64,000 nucleotides of DNA from Paenibacillus sacheonensis (GCF_009909195.1 NZ_JAAAMU010000004.1:1-64000), one strand, 5' to 3'. Shown: positions 10,517-19,435, counted from the first letter of the stretch. The notes: generated by a model from the sequence alone, not told the origin. Program-made: numbers and translations.

Positions 10517-10822
10517 TTAATGATATTTTGGTAAGTCGTCGTCGTCTTTGCCGCCTTCGATGACGCGGAAAGGTGAGTTTTTGCGCGTCTTGCCGCGGTT
10601 GGACGGCTGCGAATCTTTGCGCGTATTCGACGCTTTGTACCGAGGCTGCCTCGTTCTTGACCGTGCGGCCGCACCCGGCGGGAACTTGTAGAGCAAGTAA
10701 ATGACGCCGAAGACGCCGACGGGAATGAGAAGCTGATAGGGATTGCTGATCGTTTGCGAAACAAGTCCAATGACGACGAGCACCAGGATGATGATGGTTG
10801 GCAGACTCATTTTACGAGGCAT
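10517..10822 (-). CDS. Small membrane protein (position of B. subtilis YqhP)
   Basis: A 101-residue protein. Two adjacent hydrophobic segments (about residues 7-25 and 30-45) are followed by a long basic, low-complexity tail (SRTRQPRYKASNTRKDSQPSNRGKTRK) ending in RVIEGGKDDDDLPKYH. The function is not recognised. It lies next to yqhQ, where B. subtilis has yqhP, but homology was not established. It probably shares a transcript with yqhQ, which begins upstream on the same strand. Confidence 0.75.
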   Translation of the reverse strand: MPRKMSLPTIIILVLVVIGLVSQTISNPYQLLIPVGVFGVIYLLYKFPPGAAARSRTRQPRYKASNTRKDSQPSNRGKTRKNSPFRVIEGGKDDDDLPKYH

Positions 10823-10867
10823 GGCGCACTCACCCTTTCCCGAATCCTGAATGTAATGACCATTGCG

Positions 10868-11845
10868 TTACGATTGTACGCCTTGACGGTCCAGCTCCAG
10901 CACGCGATTAAACGAGGCGATGGAGACGGCGACCTGATCGTCCGTCGGTTCTTTCGTAGTCAGCTTCTGGAGCCACAAGCCCGGATAACCGAGGAAACGA
11001 AGGACCGGCAGCTCGCGCATTGAGTTCGTGAGACGAAGCGCCTCGTAAGAGAAGCCGAGCACGACCGGGAGCAGGAGGACGCGCAGGTAAACTCTCTCCC
11101 ACAGGGAGTCCCAATGGAAGAAGGAATACACGACGATGCCCACGAGCACGGAGAATACGATGAAGCTGCTGCCGCAGCGATAATGAAGACGGGTAAAGCG
11201 TTGAACGTTGGAGACGGTCAATTCCGCGCCGGCCTCATACGCGCTGATGACTTTATGCTCCGCGCCGTGATATTGGAAGAGGCGCTTGATCAGCGGCGTC
11301 AGCGAGATGATATACAGGTAGGAGAGCAGGAACAAGATCTTGATCGCACCCTCGAGTAGGTTGTGTACTATTATATTCTTGAACGCATGTCCAAAGATCA
11401 ATTGTTCGATTAATGCGGGTACGACGGTGAAAACAAGTTTCCCGGCGATGAACGAGATGATGCCCGCAACGGCTACGCCGACGATCATGCTGAGGCTCCA
11501 GCCTTTTTTCTCCTCGGTCTTGGCGGCTGCACTCTCGTCCTTGCCTTCTTCGAGCTCGTCCTCCGCATACGATTCCATCGAAAAGTTCAAATGCTGGGAG
11601 CCTTTCGCGCTCGATTCGAGTATGGCGACGACGCCGCGCACGAGCGGGATTTTTTTAAGCTTTTGAATCCATGGCGTCGTTTTGCGAGGAACTTCGTAAA
11701 ACTTGATTTCGTTATTTTTGCGGCGTACGGCAGTAACGTTCGCGTTGCGGCCGGCAAACATGACGCCCTCAATGACGGCTTGTCCGCCGTAAATATTTTG
11801 CGTGCTTTGCGACAAGGGCGAATCACCATCCTTCAATATTGGCAT
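10868..11845 (-). CDS. yqhQ: YqhQ-family membrane protein (DUF1385)
   Basis: A 325-residue protein with the DUF1385 signature NIYGGQAVIEGVMFAGRN near the N-terminus, QYHGAEHKVISAYEAG in the middle and several membrane helices. The biochemical role is unknown; it is widely conserved in Bacillota. The start is uncertain: ATG 11845 begins the conserved MPILKDGDSP but has a poor Shine-Dalgarno, while an in-frame ATG at 11902 has AAAGGA about eleven bases upstream and would add 19 residues. It is divergent from yqhR. Confidence 0.88.
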   Translation of the reverse strand: MPILKDGDSPLSQSTQNIYGGQAVIEGVMFAGRNANVTAVRRKNNEIKFYEVPRKTTPWIQKLKKIPLVRGVVAILESSAKGSQHLNFSMESYAEDELEEGKDESAAAKTEEKKGWSLSMIVGVAVAGIISFIAGKLVFTVVPALIEQLIFGHAFKNIIVHNLLEGAIKILFLLSYLYIISLTPLIKRLFQYHGAEHKVISAYEAGAELTVSNVQRFTRLHYRCGSSFIVFSVLVGIVVYSFFHWDSLWERVYLRVLLLPVVLGFSYEALRLTNSMRELPVLRFLGYPGLWLQKLTTKEPTDDQVAVSIASFNRVLELDRQGVQS

Positions 11846-12011
11846 CAGTATAGATTCTCTATGAACGATCTCTATCCTATTGTACTTGATTATACAAGAC
11901 ATTGCGAGCGGGATCCTTTCTCAGATCCGGCTGGCGTTGATTTGGGGATTCGACCTTTGTGCATACTAAACGAAGGATAGAGAGGTCAATGAACGTAACG
12001 GAGGAATGACG

Positions 12012-12536
12012 GTGCGCAAAACATTAAAAGACCGCAAACGCAAGGAAAACCGCACGGAATATAACGGAACGACCAATACGAATCCGTTCTGGTACTGCCT
12101 GCAGCTGGGTTTCTTTGCCGGCTTGATTTGGGGGGTGATGCGCTGGCTCCTGTACTTGATCCATTTCACGAAAGTGCTCCCGGGCTTTATGGCGGATCCG
12201 TTCTTCCGGCAGTCGTTCCTGAAGACGGCATGGGGACATTTGCTGGGACTCGCTTTCTTCATCGTATTCTCGATTATCGCGGCCTTATTGTACAAGGCCG
12301 TGCTCGGCAGGTTCAGGGGACCGTGGGCGGGGTTGTTCTATGGCCTGTTCTGGTGGATCATCCTGTTCGTGATGGCAGGACCGGCGATGGGCCTGTTCGA
12401 ACCGGTCACCAAGATCGGTTACGATACGAATTTTACCGAATGCGCGTTGTTTCTTGTATGGGGCCTGTTTATCGGATACACGATTGCCTTCGAATATACC
12501 GATGAAGCGTCCCGGGAACCGATCGGCGCGCACTAG
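12012..12536 (+). CDS. yqhR: YqhR-family conserved membrane protein
   Basis: A protein of about 174 residues with a basic N-terminal tail and four membrane helices (FWYCLQLGFFAGLIWGV and so on). It is the YqhR protein of the conserved yqhQ-yqhR-aroQ block; its function is unknown. The Shine-Dalgarno GGAGG (12000-12004) is one base from an ATG at 12006 but seven bases from an in-frame GTG at 12012, so GTG is the better start. It is followed closely by aroQ. Confidence 0.85.
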   Translation: MRKTLKDRKRKENRTEYNGTTNTNPFWYCLQLGFFAGLIWGVMRWLLYLIHFTKVLPGFMADPFFRQSFLKTAWGHLLGLAFFIVFSIIAALLYKAVLGRFRGPWAGLFYGLFWWIILFVMAGPAMGLFEPVTKIGYDTNFTECALFLVWGLFIGYTIAFEYTDEASREPIGAH

Positions 12537-12618
12537 GAGCGGAGGCTCCCCGGCACTTCTCAAAGCATAGGTCTTTGTGGTAGAATGGCTAATGATCTAT
12601 GCGCCGGGAGGATTCTCC

Positions 12619-13071
12619 ATGACTTCGATACTTGTATTAAACGGACCGAATCTCAACATGCTCGGCATTCGCGAGCCAGGCGTTTATGGCTCGATGTCGC
12701 TGGAAGCGATTGAGTCGCTGCTCAAGAAGACGGCGGATGAGTTAGGGGTCCGCATTTCCTTCTTTCAATCCAATCATGAAGGTGCTCTGATCGACCGGAT
12801 TCATGAGGCCTACGGGAAAGAAGACGGCATCGTCATCAATCCAGGGGCATTTACGCACTACAGCTATGCCCTGCGCGATGCGTTCAGCACCGTAGGTTTG
12901 CCTGTCATCGAAGTGCACATCTCGAACATTCATAAGCGGGAAGCGTTCCGCCATGTTTCCGTCATTGCACCGGTGGCCCTCGGCCAAATCGCCGGGTTCG
13001 GCGCGCAAAGCTACGTGCTTGGCTTAACCGCGCTCGCGCAGCATTTGAAAGATAACGAACCGAACGGCTGA
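12619..13071 (+). CDS. aroQ: 3-dehydroquinate dehydratase, type II
   Basis: A 150-residue enzyme of the shikimate pathway. [20 protein letters not shown] carries the N-terminal motif and the catalytic Tyr; the flexible lid and the catalytic His region ([33 protein letters not shown]) are intact. The start at 12619 follows GGGAGGA by six bases; an upstream in-frame start at 12577 is not supported. It corresponds to yqhS in B. subtilis. Confidence 0.95.
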   Translation: MTSILVLNGPNLNMLGIREPGVYGSMSLEAIESLLKKTADELGVRISFFQSNHEGALIDRIHEAYGKEDGIVINPGAFTHYSYALRDAFSTVGLPVIEVHISNIHKREAFRHVSVIAPVALGQIAGFGAQSYVLGLTALAQHLKDNEPNG

Positions 13072-13163
13072 CGCCGTGCGAAGGCTGCATGATCCTTCGC
13101 CATGACCGGCGATGGATTATGCGGCCCGAACCTTGTTAGCCGTCTTAAGGAAAGGGTGAGTGT

Positions 13164-14240
13164 ATGACGACTACACGTATTGCGGGATTACGGGAGAAGC
13201 TGCAGCAGATCGGCGTCGACGCGTTTCTGGTCACCAATGCCGTGAACCGCAGGTACATAAGCGCTTTTACCGGTTCGTCCGGCGTTCTGCTCGTCTCGCA
13301 GAAGGACAGCTGGTTGTTGACCGATTTCCGCTATATGACGCAGGCTCCCGAGCAGGCGGTCGATTTCGCCGTCGTGCAGCATGCGCCGAAGTGGATCGAC
13401 ACCGTCAAAGAACTAGCCGTTTCCGCAGGCATCAAGAGGCTGGCCTTCGAGCAGGATACCGTCGTGTTCAGCGAGTATACCGCATGGAAGTCGACGCTTG
13501 GAGATGCGGTCGAGTTAGTGCCCGTTTCCGGCGTGATCGAAGAGCTGAGGCTGTACAAGGACGAGTCCGAGCTGGCGATCATGCGGGATGCCTGCAAGCT
13601 GGCGGACGATACGTTCCAGCACATGCTCACCTTCATCAAGCCTGGCCTTCGCGAACGCGAAGTCGCGCTGGAGATGGAAATGTTCATGCGAAGCAGGGGA
13701 GCGACCTCGTCGTCGTTCGACACGATCGTCGCTTCAGGCGAACGATCCGCGCTTCCGCACGGCGTCGCAAGCGAACGGGTCATCGGCAGCAACGAATTCG
13801 TGAAGCTTGATTTCGGTGCGTATTACAATGGGTACTGCTCGGATTTGACGCGTACCGTCGTCGTCGGCAAACCGACCGACCGCCACCGCCAAATTTACGA
13901 AATCGTTCTGGAAGCGCAGCTTGCTGCGCTGGCGGGCATCAAACCCGGCATGACGGGCAAGGAAGCCGACGCGCTCGCGCGCGACATTATCACGAAGCAT
14001 GGCTTTGGCGATAAATTCGGCCACGGAACCGGACATGGCCTCGGCATGGAAATCCATGAAGCCCCGCGGCTCTCGATCGGCGGCACGACCGTCCTGGAGC
14101 CGGGCATGACCGTTACGGTCGAGCCGGGCATCTATCTGCCGGGCTTCGGCGGCGTTCGAATCGAGGACGACATCGTCATAACGGCAACCGGCAACTCGTT
14201 GTTAACCTCATCTCCGAAGACCTTATTCATTTTGGAATGA
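13164..14240 (+). CDS. M24-family Xaa-Pro peptidase (YqhT type)
   Basis: A 358-residue protein with the creatinase-type N-terminal domain and a pita-bread metallopeptidase domain. The five metal ligands are in place: Asp in KLDFGAYYNGYCSDLTRT (two Asp), His in GHGTGHGLGMEIHEAP, and Glu in TVEPGIYLPG and VRIEDDIVI. It should remove N-terminal residues preceding proline from peptides. GAAAGGGTGAG precedes the ATG. Placed directly before efp, as in B. subtilis; EF-P also serves proline-rich proteins. Confidence 0.92.
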   Translation: MTTTRIAGLREKLQQIGVDAFLVTNAVNRRYISAFTGSSGVLLVSQKDSWLLTDFRYMTQAPEQAVDFAVVQHAPKWIDTVKELAVSAGIKRLAFEQDTVVFSEYTAWKSTLGDAVELVPVSGVIEELRLYKDESELAIMRDACKLADDTFQHMLTFIKPGLREREVALEMEMFMRSRGATSSSFDTIVASGERSALPHGVASERVIGSNEFVKLDFGAYYNGYCSDLTRTVVVGKPTDRHRQIYEIVLEAQLAALAGIKPGMTGKEADALARDIITKHGFGDKFGHGTGHGLGMEIHEAPRLSIGGTTVLEPGMTVTVEPGIYLPGFGGVRIEDDIVITATGNSLLTSSPKTLFILE

Positions 14241-14308
14241 GTGAAACTTATAAAATCTCGCCCGCGATGCGTTGAAGCTTAGGGCAACTACTTTAGGAGG
14301 AATCTGCA

Positions 14309-14866
14309 GTGATTTCAGTAAATGATTTTAAAACAGGCGTTACCGTCGAAGTAGACGGCGATATCTTCACCGTCATCGATTTTCAACACGTTAAACCGGG
14401 CAAAGGCGCGGCATTCGTGCGTTCCAAGCTTAAAAACCTTCGCAACGGCAACACGGTCGAAAGAACGTTCCGTGCCGGCGAGAACATCGGCAAAGCGAAC
14501 ATCGAGAACCGCGCGGTTCAATACCTGTACAATTCCGGTTCGGAATATTCCTTCATGGATAACGAGACGTACGATCAATTCACGCTCGAGAAGAAACAAC
14601 TGGAGTGGGAGATCAACTTCCTGAAAGAAAACATGACGGTAAACATCTCCAGCTACAACACCGAAATCCTCGGCATCCAACTGCCGAACAGCGTGGATCT
14701 GAAAGTAACGGAAACCGAGCCGGGCGTAAAAGGCAACACGGCGCAAGGCGCGACGAAGAACGCAACGCTCGAGACGGGCCTGAACGTTCAAGTGCCGCTG
14801 TTCATCAACGAAGGCGACGTGCTTCTGATCGATACGCGCGACGGACATTACATCTCCCGCGCATAG
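14309..14866 (+). CDS. efp: Elongation factor P
   Basis: A 185-residue, three-domain translation factor that relieves ribosome stalling at polyproline. Lys32 in [13 protein letters not shown] is the residue modified in EF-P; in B. subtilis it carries 5-aminopentanol. The GTG start (14309) has AGGAGG eight bases upstream. A strong terminator follows. Confidence 0.97.
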   Translation: MISVNDFKTGVTVEVDGDIFTVIDFQHVKPGKGAAFVRSKLKNLRNGNTVERTFRAGENIGKANIENRAVQYLYNSGSEYSFMDNETYDQFTLEKKQLEWEINFLKENMTVNISSYNTEILGIQLPNSVDLKVTETEPGVKGNTAQGATKNATLETGLNVQVPLFINEGDVLLIDTRDGHYISRA

Positions 14867-14888
14867 TCTCGGCCATGTGCAAGCACCC

Positions 14889-14925
14889 AAAAAACCGCTC
14901 GGCGACTAGCGCCGGGCGGTTTTTG
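14889..14925 (+). terminator. Intrinsic terminator of efp
   Basis: AAAAACCGC-CGGCG pairs with CGCCG-GCGGTTTTT around a five-base loop, ending in a T run. Confidence 0.85.
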
Positions 14926-14946
14926 TCGTATTCAAAACATGGCGTG

Positions 14947-14957
14947 TATGCTATAAT
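14947..14957 (+). promoter_or_regulatory. Extended -10 promoter of lysC
   Basis: TATGCTATAAT combines a consensus -10 (14952-14957) with the TGN extension; no good -35 is seen. The leader to lysC is only about 65 bases, too short for a lysine riboswitch. Confidence 0.5.
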
Positions 14958-15025
14958 CTTGTTTTGATGAAACATTACAACCTAAGACTTTTACACTAGA
15001 ACTTTCGTTGGGGAGTGGATGAGCG

Positions 15026-16279
15026 GTGTCGTTGATAGTAATGAAGTTCGGCGGCAGTTCCGTGGGCTCGACAGAGCGGATGCAGCGGGTTGCAAGACGA
15101 ATTGCCGATTATAGAGAGGCCGGCAACGATGTAGTCGTCGTTGTATCGGCCATGGGGGATACGACAGACGAACTAATCGATCAATCCAAGCTTCTTAACG
15201 CGAATCCGCCGGCACGCGAGATGGATATGCTGCTGACGGTTGGCGAACAAATATCGGTTGCGCTGTTATCGATGACGATTGATTCGCTCGGCTTCAAAGC
15301 CAAGTCGCTCACGGGCTGGCAAGCAGGCATCGAGACGGAAGACGTGCACGGGAAAGCGCGGATAACGGACATTGAGCCGAAACGGATTTTCGAGGCGATC
15401 GAAAGCGGTTATGCGGTGATCGTCGCCGGCTTCCAAGGCGCAACGGATGGCGGCGAGATCACGACGCTCGGACGCGGCGGTTCCGATACGACGGCCGTGG
15501 CGCTTGCGGCGGCGATCAAAGCCGATGTCTGCGAGATCTATACGGATGTCGACGGCATTTACTCCACCGACCCGCGAATCGTCAAATGCGCGCGCAAGCT
15601 GGATGAGATTTCGTACGACGAAATGCTGGAGCTTGCTAACCTGGGCGCTGCGGTGCTTCATCCGCGCGCGGTCGAATACGCGAAGAATTATAACGTAAAG
15701 CTCGTAGTCCGTTCCAGCTTTACGCAAAACGAAGGCACGAGTGTAAAGGAGGAAGCGGTCATGGAGCAGGGAATGGTCGTTCGCGGCATCGCATATGACA
15801 AAAACGTAGCACGTATCAGTATTTTGGGTGTAGAAGACGTTCCGGGCGTGTTGGCTAACGTATTCGGCGCGCTTGCCTCCAGCGGCATCGACGTGGATAT
15901 CATCGTTCAGAGCGGAACGATGGAAGGCAAAGCCGATTTTGCCTTCACGGTCTCGTTATCGGATAAAGACAGAGCGATTGCCGTTGTAGAGAGCATCCGC
16001 GGCGACGTGCCTTATCGCGAAGTCACTTCGGAAGAGAACCTCGTGAAAGTATCCATCGTGGGAGCGGGCATGGTCAGCAATCCGGGCGTCGCAGCGAAAA
16101 TGTTCAAAGCGATCTATGACCTGGGCATCAGCATCAAGATGGTGACGACCTCCGAAATTCGCTTGTCCGTGATCATTGCGGCTGAGCCTGCGCAGGCTGT
16201 CGTTCGCGCGCTTCACAGCGCATACGGCCTCGATACGGCGGAACAGGCATTCGTCGGCGGTCCGCAGGATCGTCGTTAA
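15026..16279 (+). CDS. lysC: Aspartokinase II, alpha subunit (lysine-type)
   Basis: A 417-residue aspartate kinase catalysing the first step of the lysine/threonine/methionine pathway. The kinase domain starts MKFGGSSVGS and includes TTLGRGGSDTTAVALA; two ACT domains follow from about residue 260. The GTG at 15026 is taken as the start. A second, well-placed ATG inside the gene should give a separate beta subunit, as in B. subtilis LysC. It stands between efp and a terminator. Confidence 0.95.
   Translation: MSLIVMKFGGSSVGSTERMQRVARRIADYREAGNDVVVVVSAMGDTTDELIDQSKLLNANPPAREMDMLLTVGEQISVALLSMTIDSLGFKAKSLTGWQAGIETEDVHGKARITDIEPKRIFEAIESGYAVIVAGFQGATDGGEITTLGRGGSDTTAVALAAAIKADVCEIYTDVDGIYSTDPRIVKCARKLDEISYDEMLELANLGAAVLHPRAVEYAKNYNVKLVVRSSFTQNEGTSVKEEAVMEQGMVVRGIAYDKNVARISILGVEDVPGVLANVFGALASSGIDVDIIVQSGTMEGKADFAFTVSLSDKDRAIAVVESIRGDVPYREVTSEENLVKVSIVGAGMVSNPGVAAKMFKAIYDLGISIKMVTTSEIRLSVIIAAEPAQAVVRALHSAYGLDTAEQAFVGGPQDRR
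15746..16279 (+). CDS. lysC: Internal start: aspartokinase II beta subunit
   Basis: AAGGAGG (15746-15752) stands eight bases before an in-frame ATG (15761), which is codon 246 of lysC. Translation from it would give a 172-residue protein consisting of the ACT regulatory region only. In B. subtilis aspartokinase II is an alpha2-beta2 enzyme whose beta chain comes from just such an internal start near the same codon. The feature span includes the Shine-Dalgarno. Confidence 0.8.
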   Translation, partial: KEEAVMEQGMVVRGIAYDKNVARISILGVEDVPGVLANVFGALASSGIDVDIIVQSGTMEGKADFAFTVSLSDKDRAIAVVESIRGDVPYREVTSEENLVKVSIVGAGMVSNPGVAAKMFKAIYDLGISIKMVTTSEIRLSVIIAAEPAQAVVRALHSAYGLDTAEQAFVGGPQDRR

Positions 16280-16328
16280 GAAGTCGCGCATCGGCGCGAC
16301 CTTGAACAACGCTATCCCGTTTAATTCA

Positions 16329-16375
16329 AAGAAGCCTCTCAACCGCAGCCGATGCGTCGAGAGGCTTCTTTTTCT
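16329..16375 (+). terminator. Intrinsic terminator of lysC
   Basis: AAGAAGCCTCTC (16329-16340) pairs perfectly with GAGAGGCTTCTT (16359-16370), followed by TTTCTTT. Confidence 0.88.
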
Positions 16376-16522
16376 TTATCGTCCTGCTCACTTTGTAGAC
16401 ATAGCCCTGCATTGCTCGCTATGACGTTATAATCTAGCTGGACTTATCGTTGTTCGCTTTCGGCCTTTGGCGGTTGTCGTCCAAGCTCGTACGGCGGGCA
16501 TGCTGCAGCCGTCAGGGCAGCG

Positions 16523-16987
16523 CTAGAAGAAGCGGCTGCCGATAAAGCTGAACAGCTTGAACAGGATAGCGGTTATGCCCGCCGCCATAAGCGGCCCGAC
16601 GGGAATGCCCTTCAGGAAGACGATGCCGAAGATCGAGCCGATCACCAAGCCGACGATCAGCTGCGGATCGAGCTTCAGCATTTCAAGCCCTTTCCCGTTC
16701 ACGAAGGTGGCGATCGCGCCTCCGGACAAGGCAAGAATGCCCGGCCATGAGGTGACGACGGCGATGATGTCCTTGGAGCCGATCCGCTCGGAAGCGAAGG
16801 GGACGAGCACGCTGAACGTTAAGAACAGCAGCCCGAGCTCGAGCCCTCTCCGTTCGATGGTCGGCAGAAACCGCTCCAGATGAATCAGCTTCACGATCAG
16901 CAGCACGCAGCCCGCCGTGGAAATAATCGGGGACCGGCCGATTAACCCGATAATGATCAGAATGACAAGTACAACTTCCCCGCTCAT
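16523..16987 (-). CDS. DUF441 / UPF0756 family membrane protein
   Basis: A 154-residue protein made almost entirely of four or five hydrophobic segments ([58 protein letters not shown]), characteristic of the UPF0756 (YeaL/YtwI) family of unknown function. The ATG at 16987 has GGAG nine bases upstream; an in-frame TTG at 17005 would overlap that site. It lies downstream of comB on the same strand. Confidence 0.85.
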   Translation of the reverse strand: MSGEVVLVILIIIGLIGRSPIISTAGCVLLIVKLIHLERFLPTIERRGLELGLLFLTFSVLVPFASERIGSKDIIAVVTSWPGILALSGGAIATFVNGKGLEMLKLDPQLIVGLVIGSIFGIVFLKGIPVGPLMAAGITAILFKLFSFIGSRFF

Positions 16988-17071
16988 GCTTCTTGACTCC
17001 TTCAATGGTCGTCACCGCCTCCACGAGAGATGGAGCGTTCGTACTACCATTGTATGGAACAAGCCTCCCCG

Positions 17072-17782
17072 TTATGTCTGGCAGAGCGAATCGCCCTGCA
17101 GCCGCGGAACGATGCTGCTGGTATTGATCCGGCAGCAATGATCCACATCCCGCGCATTGCCGTTCTTAATGAGCTTGCGACCGGTCGTGCTTCCGAGCAG
17201 CATGTCGCGCAGCCGCTCGCCGCTGCTTCTATAATAGCCCAGCATTGCCGCTCCGAGATCGTTCATTTCGATGACGGTGGGGCTGATGCGCCGAAGCTCG
17301 CTAATGAGTAGACCTGCGCAGAGTCCGTCTTCCAGCGCAAACTCATTGTGGCTTCCCGCGCACAGCAGCACGATGTCCCGGCGCAGCTCGGCAGCGGCGG
17401 CCGCGCAGGCGGCAGCGTTGTTGAGCGAACCGGCCAGCACGTAATCCGCGCGCATCGCTTTATGCAGCGCACGGGTGCCGTTCGTGGTCGTCAATACGAC
17501 GCGCTTGCCGCCAACGGCGGCGGGCGTAAATTCTTCCGGAGAATTGCCCAAATCGAATCCGGGGATTTTGCGGCAGAACCGTTCTCCCGCCAGCACATGC
17601 TCGCCGCATTGCAGCGCCCGAGCTTCCAGTACGGTTTCGACAGGCAGAATGCTAGCAGCGCCCGCTTCAAGAGCGGCGACGATCGTGCTGGTCGCCCGAA
17701 GCACGTCGATGACGATGACGGTCCGATGGGTGAACCGATCGGCTTGCGCCTCGTTGACGCTGGATATGACTTCGATTTGCAT
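17072..17782 (-). CDS. comB: 2-phosphosulfolactate phosphatase (ComB)
   Basis: A 236-residue protein of the ComB family. MQIEVISSVNEAQ, then VIVIDVLRATSTIVAALEAGA and GNSPEEF are characteristic. It removes phosphate from 2-phosphosulfolactate to give 3-sulfolactate, which is coenzyme M pathway chemistry in methanogens. In B. subtilis the homologues YitC/YitD are associated with the sulfolactate stored in spores. GGAAGG precedes the ATG. It follows comA on the same strand after about 210 bases that contain hairpin copy 2. Confidence 0.92.
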   Translation of the reverse strand: MQIEVISSVNEAQADRFTHRTVIVIDVLRATSTIVAALEAGAASILPVETVLEARALQCGEHVLAGERFCRKIPGFDLGNSPEEFTPAAVGGKRVVLTTTNGTRALHKAMRADYVLAGSLNNAAACAAAAAELRRDIVLLCAGSHNEFALEDGLCAGLLISELRRISPTVIEMNDLGAAMLGYYRSSGERLRDMLLGSTTGRKLIKNGNARDVDHCCRINTSSIVPRLQGDSLCQT

Positions 17783-17873
17783 GCGTGTTACGCTTCCTTC
17801 CTTATACTAAATCCCATGTATAGGATTTCAAATTTTGCGCTTACGGCGAAGCAGGCGGAAACAGTCTGAAGAA

Positions 17874-17957
17874 GCGGCAGCGTTCGCCTTTGTACCCCGA
17901 ATTTCACCTAATGGAACTCCAATTCAAAGATTCAGGGGTACAACAGCGATCGGAAGA
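17874..17957. repeat. Dispersed hairpin element, copy 2
   Basis: TCGCCTTTGTA (17884-17894) and TACAACAGCGAT (17939-17950) are identical to copy 1. The inner stem is different: GTACCCC-GAAT (17892-17902) pairs with ATTC-A-GGGGTAC (17930-17941). It sits between comA and comB, which run leftward. Confidence 0.75.
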
Positions 17958-17994
17958 CGTATCCGCCCGGCGGAGCCAGCTTTTCGCCAAACCT

Positions 17995-18846
17995 TTAAAT
18001 CATATACACAAACGGCTCTACCCGCTCCCCAAAGTGAAACGTATCCGAACGAAGGCCGCGCCGCATCGTTTCCAGGGACAGCACCTCGGACGGCTGGATA
18101 TTGCCGAGATTCGCTTCCGCGCCGAACGATTTGAGCATCTGCACCTGCTGCTGCTTCAGCGGCGTCTCCCACATGATCCGACTGACATCGCCAAGCGTAT
18201 GGCTGACGGAGTCGAGCACGCTTTGCGCGCAGTCGCCGTTGCCGTCGAACAGGCCGACGCCGACGCCGGATTCCCGCGCCTCGATCGTCACCATTTCCGC
18301 GCCGGCTTCCCAATCGGCCAAAGCCGTCTGCAGCAGCTCGTTCGCATCCACTAGCGATCCGGTCAGCTTCTTCCCGTATTCCGTGACGACCCGAAGCCCG
18401 TTCCGAACGCCTTCTTGAATCAGTTCGGTGCGGAGCCTCCGGTTCAACTCGATCGTACCGTCGGACACTTCGATGCCATTAAAGCCCATTCTGCACACCG
18501 TGCGGAAGAAGGCAGGCACGACGTTTTGCTGAACGGCCGTTTCCAGCAGCGTGCCTCCGGGCATGACGGACAGGCCGCAGCGTTTGGCCAGCTCGATTTT
18601 GGCAAGCAGCAGGTCCGTTGGATAGAGGGGGGCGGTTCCGAAACCGAACTTAACGCAATCGATGTAGCCGCCCGCGGTTTCCATCAAATCGGAGAACGCA
18701 TGCCGTCCCAGTCCTTTGTCGATCACCATCGTTTGCCCGCGTACTTGCGTCGATCCCATCCCGTTATCGGGTCTGCCGGACAGTTCACGTTGACCGCTCG
18801 GATCCTGCAGAGCCGCAGGCCAAGCCGCCTGAGAAATTGATTTCAT
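17995..18846 (-). CDS. comA: Phosphosulfolactate synthase (ComA)
   Basis: A 283-residue TIM-barrel enzyme adding sulfite to phosphoenolpyruvate to form 2-phosphosulfolactate. Family motifs: MVIDKGLGRHAFSDLMETAGGYIDCVKFGFGT, VMPGGTLLETAVQQN, and GFNGIEVSDGTIEL. GAGGAG lies five bases before the ATG. The first 40 residues are not typical and an internal start is possible. With ComB it forms a sulfolactate pair (YitD/YitC in B. subtilis). It is divergent from yqhV. Confidence 0.92.
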   Translation of the reverse strand: MKSISQAAWPAALQDPSGQRELSGRPDNGMGSTQVRGQTMVIDKGLGRHAFSDLMETAGGYIDCVKFGFGTAPLYPTDLLLAKIELAKRCGLSVMPGGTLLETAVQQNVVPAFFRTVCRMGFNGIEVSDGTIELNRRLRTELIQEGVRNGLRVVTEYGKKLTGSLVDANELLQTALADWEAGAEMVTIEARESGVGVGLFDGNGDCAQSVLDSVSHTLGDVSRIMWETPLKQQQVQMLKSFGAEANLGNIQPSEVLSLETMRRGLRSDTFHFGERVEPFVYMI

Positions 18847-19046
18847 TCGATCTCCTCGCTATCCATTCGTTTCCTTGTTACCCGAGCAATATATGCAGTT
18901 CGCCCAGGGTCGGTGCCGCGGGTGTCGGGTAACCGCCTATATTTATAAGAATGAAAGAGAGACAAGCACGCATAGGCTGTACAAGCGAGTCTATTTGCTA
19001 TGGATGCGAAGAAAGGATTCGGAAACATAGGAAGAGAGGGATAAGG

Positions 19047-19313
19047 ATGCTTAATAAAATCGTCCTCAGCATGGCGACGCTTCGAATGTTCTCCGGTACG
19101 CTCGAAATCATGGCGGCGCTCCTTATGCTGCGGCTGAATCAGATCGACAAGGCGCTTGTCGTGAATTCCTCGCTGGCTCTGGTGGGGCCGCTCGTGCTCA
19201 TTTCCACGACGACGATCGGGCTCGTGGGACTGTCGGACAAACTGTCATACGGCAAGATGTTGTGGATCGTCGGAGGCGTAGCGTGCATTTTGATAGGCGC
19301 GCTGAAGAAGTAG
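19047..19313 (+). CDS. yqhV: YqhV-family membrane protein (DUF2619)
   Basis: An 88-residue protein with three hydrophobic segments (LEIMAALLML; SLALVGPLVLISTTTIGLVG; IVGGVACILIGAL). By sequence and position just before spoIIIAA it is YqhV, of unknown function and linked to the sporulation block. The start at 19047 is preceded by GAGAGGGATAAG; the open frame extends upstream to 18951 without a better site. Confidence 0.85.
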   Translation: MLNKIVLSMATLRMFSGTLEIMAALLMLRLNQIDKALVVNSSLALVGPLVLISTTTIGLVGLSDKLSYGKMLWIVGGVACILIGALKK

Positions 19314-19318
19314 ATTAG

Positions 19319-19347
19319 GCATAAGCGGCAGCATGTCCGCATACAAT
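19319..19347 (+). promoter_or_regulatory. Sigma-E-type promoter of the spoIIIA operon
   Basis: GCATAAG (19319-19325), a 14-base spacer and CATACAAT (19340-19347). The -10 matches the sigma-E consensus CATACAnT exactly. Transcription would begin near 19354, so an upstream start codon at 19346 for spoIIIAA cannot be used. Confidence 0.75.
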
Positions 19348-19435
19348 GGGAACAAAGATGGACAATCCATCCTTCTATGAAACTAGCAAGGTCGCCATCC
19401 ACACAGCCGACAAACAAAGCCGGGAGGAATGCCGG

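Noticed and set aside
14930..15025. A lysine riboswitch before lysC
   Set aside because: Only about 65 bases separate the promoter from the start codon, too few for the aptamer, and no terminator/antiterminator pair is seen.
18846..19046. A sporulation sigma promoter for leftward comA
   Set aside because: GCATATATTG looks like part of a sigma-E or sigma-K element, but the partner hexamer does not fit either consensus.
19346..19435. A longer spoIIIAA with 30 more N-terminal residues
   Set aside because: Its ATG lies inside the sigma-E -10 hexamer and lacks a Shine-Dalgarno.
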